Assembly: GCA_032622095.1 (NCBI GenBank)
Contig: CP136068.1
Span: 112,853,546-112,917,545 of the forward strand
DNA: 64,000 nucleotides
Direction of reading: 5' to 3'
Origin: Siphonodentalium dalli
Taxonomy: Eukaryota > Mollusca > Scaphopoda > Gadilida > Siphonodentaliidae
Under the pieces are notes generated by a model. That model worked only from the letters and a program-made list of their open reading frames with translations. It was not told where the DNA came from and did not search any database. Each line of letters opens with the position of its first letter. Within the stretch, counting starts at the first letter, position 1. The position numbers and the translations under genes were made by a program. Positions 36,901 through 45,376 of the stretch are shown one piece after another.

Positions 36901-39900
36901 ATGCTAAGTAGATGTGACCCAAATTCGAGGCGAGAGCTTTTGTTGATACGTCGATAACACCCCCGTGTACGTGGTATCGCCAAGACCGAGGGTATCGCCA
37001 AAACCGAGAATATGGGAAAGTCATTTTCACGTATATGATATGGGGATATGTTTGTTTCTCATCGTAATACAGACATCGATCATCGTATGTGTATGTCCAC
37101 ACGAAGCAGGAGTATTTATCCACTAGTTGTCATTTAGTTTTCCCAGATCAGACCATTAATTTGTTTTGGCGAATTTTTTCAATGGTGTTTTTACTTTTGC
37201 TCACTCAAATTTTCGAGAACATCCATTCACTGGTATAGTTCCTGGACTCCCACGCTTACAAAACAAATGCCGGTATATACATGTAGTTGAATCTGTCAAT
37301 GAAGCATACGATTTGACAGAATTTAAAAAATCCCTGTCGTTCTCAATATCCGCGCGATATGAAGGGACCACTGTCGGTCCAGAAAGATGCGAACGGCACA
37401 GATGAAGATGCGCCAAACGCCGAGTTTCTGTGCAGTAAATATGCGTATTACTTAAGGAGTTCTGATGAGTTTTCGAGTGTTTTTATGTGTATCTGAGACT
37501 GGTAAATTGGACTGCGAATGTCATCTGAAATATGAATCCATAACATATTCGAAATAGTGTGTGCATATATATTATGAATGTGTTTCAATTGAAATTAATT
37601 GAACATTCATCTCAGCATTCAGATTTGCGATCTCAAGAACGTGAATGAATGATAGCGCGATGCCTTGATCACACGCACGTGAATGCTACCGTTTGCATGC
37701 ATGCACCTAATCGGATATCCGTTTAGTATTAACATGCTTGGAGTTTGTATATAGTGGCATCTCGAATTTAGTATTATGAAATACCATGTCTGAATCAGAT
37801 GCGCCATTGGAAATTGTGCCCATAGACGAAGCGTTAGGGAAAGTCAGATGCGACTTGACGCTGAACATCCATAACAATTTTGGTTAGAACCATAAACCAA
37901 ACTCAGGACGGAGATAAGATTCATTTCGGTTAAACATACATATCAATTACAGTATATGCAACCTATACGATAACATAATGAAGTCTTGTGTAAATATTAT
38001 GCCCACTAAATATGTGGTCCTAGGGCTAAATTAGAAAAGTTATAAACTATAGTGCAATTTACATGTGCACATAACAATCATGGCAGTATACACATGTTCC
38101 ACAGTGAAGTGTTTGTTATAAATAGCAGTAACTTTGTTGTGTGTGTGTGTGTACATATATGTTCGGATGTTTAGTGTGTTAACATAGAATCGTTACAATT
38201 TTATCTGATGACTCTCAAAAAAGCCAGAATTGCATAATTTGGAGCAATACGATATATATATGTATATTCAATAAGATGATTCGGTTTCATTGTCGCGTAA
38301 CGGTCTACTCGAGTGGGAACGAGTCATAATTTAAAGTCTGTAAAATAAACATGATTATGACAAATCGTTGATACGCCGTAACGTGTCGTCTGGCATGTGT
38401 GGTCTATATACACACTCCAAGCATGTTAATACTAAACGAATAACCGATTAGCTGCATGCATGCGAAACGACAGCATTCACGTGCGTGTTATCAAGGTATC
38501 TCGTTATCATTCATTCACGTTCTTGAGATCGCAAATCTGAATGCTGAGATGAATGTTCAATTAATTTCAATTGAAACACATTCATAATATATATGCACAC
38601 AATATTTCGAATATGTTATGGATTCATATTTCAGATGACATTCGCAGTCCAATTTATCAGTCTCGGATACACATAAAAACACTCGAAAACTCATCAGAAC
38701 TCCTTAAGTAATACGCATATTTACTGCACAGAAACTCGGCGTTTGGCGCATCTTCATCTGTGCCGTTCGCATCTTTATGGACCGACAGTGGTCCCTTCAT
38801 ATCGCGCGGATATTGAGAACGACAGGGATTTTTTAAATTCTGTCAAATCGTATGCTTCATTGACAGATTCAACTATATACCGGCATTTGTTTTGGAAGCG
38901 TGGGAGTCCAGGAACTATACTAGTGAAGGGATGTTGCAAAAGCAAAAACACCATTGAAAAAAATCGCCAAACAAAATTTTAATGGTCTGATCTGGGAAAA
39001 CTAAATGACAACTAGTGGATATATACTCCTGCTTCGTGTGGACATACACATACGATGCTCGATGTCTGTATTACGATGATAAACAAACATATCCCCATAT
39101 CATATACGTGACAATGTCTTTCCCATATTCTCGGTTTTGGCGATACCCTCGGTCTTGGCGATACCACGTACACGGGGGTGAAGACAGCAACGTCGTGAGG
39201 TGAAAGTTCACGTTGCGCATAGTCATTTCTTGTAGTATAATACACATAATTCAGTACAACATCAAACCGGTATAAGATATATCTAGTAATTTATCAATAT
39301 GCCAGACAGAGGCAATCAATATTTGTTTGCTTCCAGTTTTCATTTTAATTAGCATGATGTGATATGAATACATTTTTATTTTTATTGTTTTCAAATTTTA
39401 TTTTTGCCAAAAGGTTTGTATTAATTGCAGCGGGTGGTAACACATTTGTTTCAATTTATGTTGTTTAATTGATAGTTTATTTTATTATGCTGTTATGCAT
39501 TTCAGCAACGACCACAGGCGCTGGGGGAGGTGAGTATACAAATATTCGGGTGTGCGTGTTGGGGTTAAAGCCGACTACCGTCCCATTTATGTGCATATAC
39601 GGCCTATTAAATTTGAGAATATTTGATCAAACTTGCCATTTTCTGGCAGGGATTGCACAATATCTCAGGGAATTAACGGGATTTTTTTTATATTAGACTG
39701 GCTGCATAATGAATAGTTGAAGACAGACACTGTGACCGACTGCCACAAGTTAATCTTGTGCATTTAAATAGACATGTTCTTGCACAAAACCTTGGTGAAC
39801 ATTTCCACATACAAACCTGAATTTTATATGTCTGGCATTTGCAGAATGAGCCCCCCCCCCAACAGAGGGTGAATTTAGTGACGCTATCCCGCTCAGCGGG

Positions 39901-42900
39901 CTAGCATCACCAAATTCGACCTCTGTCGACCTTATTCTGCTGGGCCTCATCTTCTAGGAAATAATTTTTAGTCTCAAATTAACATTATTTTTAGTTACTG
40001 TTTCTCTTGTCAGTTACTATATCCCCTAATTTTCAGAATATAAATTGCATAATCGATGAGACTTATGGGTGAACATCACCGACGGAGGAAATTCAATCTG
40101 ACCCTAGGTCTCCCATAGCAGTTGAGGCCTAAACAGAATGAGGCCTAAACAGAATGAGGTCGTCACCAGATGGTGAATTTGGTGACGCTAGCCCATTATT
40201 CCCTTGTCAGTTTCTATATCCCTTAATTTTCAGAAGATAAATTGCATTATCGAGGTGACTTATGGGTGAACGTCACCAACTGGGGAACTTCAACCAAGCG
40301 GTTGAGGCCTAAGCAGAATGAGGTCACCAGAGGGTGAATTTGGAAACGCTATGCGGGATAGCGTCACTAAATTCACCCTCTGTGGACCTCATTCTGCAAA
40401 TGTCAGACGCATTAAAGATACGGGGGGCGTTGGCGTTGGGTATGCTGTTAATATATTCAGCTCCGTCAAAAACCGCCATAATCAGAAAGAATAGTAAAAT
40501 ATAGACAGACTTTGTTCTTATACCATTCATAGATATGGTACCAACAGTATGTTATTGTCAAATGTTTTTCCTTTGTTGAGTAAACAAAAGCACAAAAACG
40601 TTACAGAACCTGGCTTTTGTTTATATCCGGATATGGTAAACATGAAGAGCGTTATTTGTTACTGTTTCCTGATATGGAAATAATAAAGAGCGTTTATATC
40701 ATTTGTGTGTGATTATCCAATATAATTGCGCTGTGTTTATGTGAACAGCAGCAAAACATCTGTAACACGAGCAGGTTCTTGTTTACGTACACCATCTTAC
40801 TATACGTCATGGCGACAGTATGCTATTTACGCGCTGATTATGTTTGGCATATGAACAAAACTATATATATTGTAATATTCCTTCTGTTTATGGCGATTTT
40901 AACAAATATTAATATTTCTGCAACGAACCCGCCCGTGCCTTTAAATTCAGGCCTGGTCATACAAATGTCCACAAATTATTACTAAACATGTATAATACTT
41001 TAATGATATTCAACTGAGATACATGTAGTTTTTGTTGCGACCACTTCAAGTTTGGTGGTTTGTGAACAAAGTACAGAATATCCTGATAATTAAAGCCACC
41101 TGACGGTTTGCGCTCCAAAATAGAAATAATACTATTCGCTTTTGAATTGTTCTCAGTATCGAAATAGGTCGATAAATATCTGAACTACCTTTCGTATATT
41201 ACGATAACGAATCGAACGGAAAACAAGACCGCATGTTACATCATCTTTACTATAACAGCGATCAAAGAGACCTGGTGTATATAAAAAAAATGGCCACCAT
41301 GATGGACGCCATCTTGTCTGGAGTCTCTGCGGCCACTTGTTTTCTTGTTAACAAGCGACAAAAATTAGAGAAGACATTAAGAAAGAAAATTAGTGGGGTG
41401 AAGTTGAGTCCTGGGGGGGGGGGGGTGCAGAGGTTGACCAATATCTCCTTGACTAATTAGGGTGAACAAAGAATATTCAATACAACAAGCGATCGGCTCA
41501 TCAGTTCCATTTGGGTCACATAAGACATATTAAATATTCCCAGGAGACGAACGGGATTTTCGATTTCACACTGGCCGCACTACAAATAGTTAGGGTACGT
41601 TCATGCACTGGTGAGTTTGCGCGGCATATTTTGCAAGCATACATGGCCCATTCATTTTATATAATTCAAACATGCCACGCCATACTATAACAAAGATTGC
41701 ACACAATACCATCAATATATTGACGTTTTCCACACATGTTAATGATTGTCTGTGTATTATAGTAGCTGTGAGGCAATGGGTCTGCAAAGCGAGTTTGAGT
41801 AGTTTTACAGAGCCCGCCTATATGATATAATACACACGCCATCTTGCATTCTGTTCGCATTTAATTGTAAAATAGATGACTAGTGTCACGTAATATGCAA
41901 AATATTATTATAATCATGGCACAATTTCCAATATGACTGAGCTAATCACAATTTCATGATCAGTGCATGGTGATTGGACAACAAATAATTTTTTCTTCTT
42001 CAAAATAGGTATAACGCTGAAAGTATATATGCGAGCAGATCAAACTTAGGACGAACAAAGAATGTTCAATGCAACAAGCGATCGGTTCAGTTGCTGATTG
42101 GTAGAAAATATTTGCTAATAATTATTTTATTGACAGCTTTTTAAAGATCAATTTGGGTCACATGTGAAATATTATATATTCCCAGGGAATGAAATGGATC
42201 TTCGATTTTACACTGGCTGCACAATTACTATTTAGGGTAGTTTCATACACTGACAAGTTTGCACGGCATTTTTTGCAGGCATTTTATTTATATAAAACAA
42301 TATGGTGCCATAATTCCATCGGCAACATGCATACATACTCATTGCATATTTAACATATCTGACGATATGAGAAGTAAAATTTCGGTTATTCCACATGTAA
42401 CGTGCTAGTAACGCATAGGCTTAATGCATGTACACGTATGATGCATTCTTGCGAGATAATTGCATGTTATATACATTTCGATACCACATAGCTTTTACTT
42501 CTAATATAGTTATATTTGGTACATTTGCATTTTATAGGCATTTATGCATTCAGTTTCTGGAATTGTAGCTTTCTATACGGAATTGCCTGCAAAAAATGTC
42601 TGGCAAATTTGTATGAACGTACCCTTACAAACAGACAATGCGATTTGACATCCGCTAAATGATTCGTTAAAGTAGACGTTGTCTTGCCCAAGCTCTTGAT
42701 TAAAATGATTACTAAAAAGTATAATACTTTGCTGACATAATGTTCAGTTGAGTTACATATATATTCTAGTGCGACCTCTTCAAGTTTATGATCATGAATT
42801 TGATGCTGGAAGAGAATAGTTCGTTAACACATTGTCCACTCCTCTTCGATTATTGCTGACCACTACCACTTGGTAGTGTATATGAAACTAAACCACATTT

Positions 42901-44675
42901 CGTTTGCGTTCATATGGATATTATCTGATTGTGTAAAATCGTGTATGTACAACAAACAATATGGGCGGTTGATGTCATAAAATAGGACAAACACCTATGC
43001 ACCTACAATTTCATCTGTTTGGACACACATCTGGATTGTATCAGTTTATTTCAAATATTTCGGAATGAAATACAAGCTCAATAAAATTATATTAGATTGC
43101 GTAAAACAGATTAACACAATGAATAGTCACACTGAGTCCGTGCCTACATAAATATGATATATATACACAGCATACTACTTTATGTTGTACTTTTTAGTAT
43201 GCTTTCCATGTTGTCGATTTGTTGTACCATACGATTGCAGGTAAAAGAAAGTGATTGCAGTGTGGTGTCAGCAACTTTTACCCTCTATAATAATTTCTTC
43301 CTTATTTTATATAATCGACTATTATATATCTATATATATATACTAAATTTATCATATTCATTTAAATAGGTATTCTTGCACAAAATATAGACGTTTTCTT
43401 GCACAAAACCTTGTTGCGAAATTAACTAGAAAAGTCTAACACTTCCCTGACAGCACAATGATAATCAGCTGGGTTACATCTAGTTTTCTAACAAAACTAA
43501 TTCAAGTTTATGATCACATTACAAAATGTCCCGAATGTGACGAAAGCAGGACAGTCATCCTTTCTCTTGATATGTTTAGGTAGTAATTATCACGATTAAT
43601 ATATAAAACATATCTATCCTCTAATACCTTGAGTCATGACCAGGAATTCCCAATGTTACATTCCAGGAAATTCAGTCCCAACTACCAGAGCTGGAGCAGG
43701 TAAGTCTGCAAACACACTTACAAGTGTGGTATGGATTAACGCCGACGAGCGTCCCATTTCTCGTTACGCATAAACGGTCCATTCAATTGAGAAGATTGTT
43801 TCAAACTTGCCCTTTTTCCCCACGAGGATTGCACACATTTCTTAACACAATTGATTCACATGTGGAGTGTTATTCATTCACACGGGATGAACGCGATTTT
43901 CGATAATGGACTGCTTGCATACTGGACATTTGAAGACTGGCACTTGTGTTACTTGCCTATCATCAAACTAATCATGTCCATTTAAGTAGACGTTTTCTTG
44001 AACAAAACACTGTCTGAAATGACGACATAAGAATGTCCTGAAATGATTGTTATACAAGAACAAAACCGTGATGGCAGAACACATGTTATGCAGCCGACGT
44101 ACATGTTGTTTCTTGTGCAGCCAATTCACGACTGGTGGTTTATTATTAAATACAGAATGTCATGTACAATTAATATGTGAAGATGGCAAAACATATCCTA
44201 TGAATACATTTGGCACTGGTCTTCGATTATTACCGGCCACCTGGTTGTGCATATTAAACTAAATAATTTTGCTATTTCTTTTGTGAATATTTATCTGAGT
44301 ACGTGCATGTTCAACATGCAAGCAATATGCATGGCTGGTGCCATGAAAATAAAACACACAACCTACATGTGTACATTGTATATATTTGAACACCAATCTG
44401 GTTTATGTCAGTTGATTTCAAATGTGGTTCTGAGTGTAACGCAATAACAGTATATCTGATACACAAAGCAGACAAAGCACTGCCATTTGAAAATGACACA
44501 TTTCAATTATGTGTATGTGTATTCACATATCTTACTTCTTGCTGTTGTACTTGTGTGTATGCTTAATATGTATATAATCATTATAGCTTACTAATTTTAA
44601 ACACGTTTTGTTGTAGGAATCACAGCCATTGCTGTCGCCATGACGATTGTAGTCGTGAGCTGCATGCGTGGCTGA
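30776..44675 (+). CDS. Reeler-domain secreted or surface protein, 6 exons, 199 aa
   Basis: I assembled six exons by splice sites and phase: 30776-30965, 33095-33314, 34694-34776, 39506-39529, 43676-43699 and 44617-44675, together exactly 600 nt. Residues 1-18 look like a signal peptide. Residues about 19-156 match a Reeler domain: ACTSLTP, YTPGGRVTV, GIIMQARLAG, NCPQTGDTITHS, ALVWTAPS and a final strand with MFQVGVTSS; C28 and C103 would form its disulphide. A Thr/Gly/Pro linker (165-180) precedes a hydrophobic tail (182-196) and short MRG end, as in a GPI signal or single membrane span. Reeler proteins include reelin N-termini, ferric-chelate-reductase-like proteins and insect immune-induced secreted proteins; the exact role here is unknown. 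Extra microexons or an alternative last exon cannot be excluded. Confidence 0.8.
30966..31071 (+). other. Start of Reeler intron 1
   Basis: Intron 1 (30966-33094) holds the 55-bp satellite, the dispersed repeat body and the 32600-32800 repeat. No other exon was found in it. Confidence 0.5.
31072..31680 (+). repeat. Satellite, 11 units of 55 bp
   Basis: Ten units are exactly 55 bp (31131-31680). The first (31072-31130) is 59 bp because of a CCAT insertion. The unit reads TAAAGTGATGTGAAACACTC, then CGGTATGGTGATCAAATA and AATGGAGAATAATC. A single unit exists at 27716 at the head of the same dispersed repeat, so the array expanded from one module within that repeat. Confidence 0.95.
31681..31990 (+). 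repeat. Dispersed repeat body following the satellite
   Basis: Matches 27776-28080 (CAAAGTAGT, ACACGGTCATTCTT, GTTTCACGCACCCGAA). It confirms that the satellite sits at the head of a normal repeat copy. Confidence 0.65.
33095..33314 (+). CDS. Reeler gene exon 2
   Basis: Acceptor TTTTTTTTTCAAAG|TG completes the split codon of exon 1 to Val, giving the seamless YTPGGRVTVTPTPGS. The donor GT|GTGGGT ends the exon in phase 2. It encodes residues 64-137 with C103, the DTITHS strand and the VWTAPS motif typical of Reeler domains. Confidence 0.8.
33315..34693 (+). other. Reeler intron 2
   Basis: Holds a poly(G) tract at about 34101 and a headless copy of the dispersed repeat at 34228-34500. No further exon recognised. 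Confidence 0.5.
34228..34500 (+). repeat. Dispersed repeat copy lacking the 55-bp head
   Basis: Starts at TTGACAACAAACACCGTCA and matches 27810-28080 closely, through GTTTCACGCACCCGAATA. Confidence 0.65.
34694..34776 (+). CDS. Reeler gene exon 3
   Basis: Acceptor TTACATTTGCAG|G; the first base completes V137 and the exon then encodes the last Reeler strands (ATLVETKAMFQVGVTSS) and the start of the linker. The donor CCAA|GTATGT ends in phase 1. The matching phase on both sides supports the call. Confidence 0.75.
35303..35773 (+). mobile_element. TTAA-483 element, copy 3
   Basis: 471 bp, flanked by TTAA at 35299-35302 and 35774-35777. It equals copy 1 except for a 12-bp deletion (ACAAAAGCGTAA region) and a few substitutions. 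It lies in intron 3 of the Reeler gene. Confidence 0.85.
35774..36263. other. Intronic sequence, nothing recognised
   Basis: ORFs of 99 and 86 codons overlap on opposite strands; neither has domain character. Confidence 0.4.
36264..36360. repeat. 97-nt hairpin
   Basis: ATAGTGTGTTTTGAGATGTG at the left pairs with the reverse complement ending ACACTAT, and TAGTTAGAAGTA pairs with TACTTCTAAC near the loop. It abuts the next element and shares its CACTAT end. Confidence 0.7.
36355..36786. mobile_element. Inverted-repeat MITE, 432 bp
   Basis: Inverted ends of about 52 bp: the left reads CACTATTCTGTCCCCGTACG, continuing through TTTTAGACAG and GCACCGCACACAATTT; the right is its complement with two or three mismatches. 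There is no clear target duplication and no coding capacity. Confidence 0.75.
36959..39179. mobile_element. Large inverted repeat, arms about 0.8 kb
   Basis: Arms 36959-37757 and 38405-39179 are reverse complements at high identity by eye, separated by about 650 bp of unique sequence. The ends are ACCCCCGTGTACGTGG and its complement. Near each end is a doubled TATCGCCAARACCGAG phrase. No flanking duplication is clear. An open frame of 71-79 codons beginning MAHLHLCRSHL is kept in both arms, but it spans sequence that would be conserved anyway. It lies inside intron 3 of the Reeler gene. It could be a foldback or long-TIR transposon, or an inverted duplication. Confidence 0.75.
39506..39529 (+). 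CDS. Reeler gene exon 4 (24-nt microexon)
   Basis: Acceptor TATGCATTTCAG, donor GTGAGT, phase 1 at both ends. It encodes TTTTGAGG of the linker (first Thr completed from exon 3). Being 8 codons with symmetrical phase, it can be skipped or duplicated without changing frame. Confidence 0.65.
39840..40400 (+). repeat. Hairpin-rich repeat with CAGAGGGTGAATTT arms
   Basis: Stem-loops at 39862-39932 and 40329-40386 pair GAGGGTGAATTTAGTGACGC with its complement. A third partial unit lies at about 40165. Between them are two direct copies of an approximately 70-bp block with AATTTTCAGAA and GACTTATGGGTGAAC (about 40030 and 40218). The hairpins are flanked by AGAATGAGG(T/C)C. Confidence 0.6.
40416..40940 (+). 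mobile_element. TTAA-483 element, copy 4 (diverged)
   Basis: 525 bp, flanked by TTAA at 40412-40415 and 40941-40944, ends AGATACGG and CGTGCCT. Clearly older than copies 1-3, but the paired motif survives (GAAGAGCGTT at 40644 and AAAGAGCGTT at 40685), with TCCTGATATGGAAA between them. Confidence 0.8.
41100..41215 (+). repeat. Dispersed block shared with 17945-18070
   Basis: Shares GGTTTGCGCTCCAAAA, ATTCGCTTTTGAA, TTCTCAGTATCGAAATA and GTCGATAAATATCTGAAC with the element near 18 kb. Confidence 0.6.
41592..41660 (+). mobile_element. Solo end of the AGGGTACG element family
   Basis: AGGGTACGTTCATGCACTGG matches the left ends at 20657 and 42234. No partner end was found nearby. Confidence 0.45.
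42234..42625. mobile_element. Inverted-repeat MITE, 392 bp, AGGGTACG family
   Basis: Left end AGGGTAGTTTCATACACTG, right end with complement ...ATGAACGTACCCT. The symmetry continues through GGCA(T/A)TTTTTTGCAG. Same family as 20657-21892 but three times shorter. No clear target duplication. Confidence 0.6.
43676..43699 (+). CDS. Reeler gene exon 5 (24-nt microexon)
   Basis: Acceptor GGAAATTCAG and a perfect GTAAGT donor, phase 1 at both ends. It encodes VPTTRAGA. Same length, phase and Thr/Gly/Ala character as exon 4, and its downstream intron resembles that of exon 4, so the two are probably duplicates. Confidence 0.65.
43700..44616 (+). other. Reeler intron 5
   Basis: Holds a further copy of the segment found after exon 4 (to about 44160). 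Nothing else recognised. Confidence 0.45.
44617..44675 (+). CDS. Reeler gene exon 6 (last)
   Basis: Acceptor CGTTTTGTTGTAG; encodes GITAIAVAMTIVVVSCMRG then TGA. The hydrophobic stretch with small residues just before it is what a GPI-anchor signal or a C-terminal membrane span looks like. Two AATAAA signals follow at 44916 and 44934. Confidence 0.7.
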
Positions 44676-44915
44676 CAATGGACAGCAGATGGAAGAAGAT
44701 GACAATGATAGCAACAATGCTCAGCCCTGGCACAATCACATTTCATTCTTGTTTGTCTCCATTTTTATTTTATTCATTGAATGTCTGAAGTTTCACCACA
44801 CAACTAAATTCTGGCTACATTCATGTTTCACTGCAATATCAACACAACTTATACAATCCAGTTCAATATTCGACAATAGCCTGAATTGAAAACGACGGCG
44901 ACGTTGGTTCGACAG

Positions 44916-44921
44916 AATAAA
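44916..44921 (+). terminator. Polyadenylation signal of the Reeler gene
   Basis: AATAAA 241 bp after the stop, with a second AATAAA at 44934-44939. Confidence 0.5.
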
Positions 44922-44939
44922 TATAATACAGCCAATAAA

Positions 44940-45376
44940 TGGGGTGGATTGTTGCACAATCACAACGTTGATACATTGCTCGTGTGATGATATGGTCTTG
45001 CTCCTGTTGACAAAGGTTTTTTTCAAAATAATACCTAAGCAGTCAACAAGATTATTTAATATGAGAAATCCACGTGCGAGAATATATAACATCGAATAGC
45101 TTACCCAATTACATAAAGGATCTAGTAACCTAGGGTAGCTTCAGATATTCACAGATTGTCTCCCTATATATTTGTGAATACGATCATTCTTTAATTCAAA
45201 CTGACATTTGTTCTAGCCGAATGTTGGCGTGTGTCTATGGTTAATAAAAACGTCATCCAGCTTCATTCCTGTTCAGCAATCTAAGATGGTAGCAAAATGG
45301 GAACATGTCTGTTTAGTATATTTTATTGTTACATAATATTACAAAGGGATCGGGTACACTTGTACACAATATACAA
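44940..45376. other. No gene recognised
   Basis: Unassigned sequence between the Reeler gene end and a tandem array. Confidence 0.35.

Larger units (their letters stand above)
39530..43675 (+). other. Reeler intron 4, built of repeated segments
   Basis: Segments resembling the sequence just downstream of exon 5 recur here: the block GGGATTTT..ACTGGCTGCA at about 39680, 41550 and 42205 (also 43890 in intron 5), and a block with TATAATACTTT / GTTACAT / CTTCAAGTTT at about 40995, 42720 and 43440. The TTAA element, AGGGTACG elements and hairpins listed here are inserted between them. Confidence 0.5.

Noticed and set aside
37166-38982. ORF of 71-79 codons present in both arms of the inverted repeat
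   Set aside because: Both arms are near-identical DNA, so an open frame in each is expected without selection; no domain recognised.
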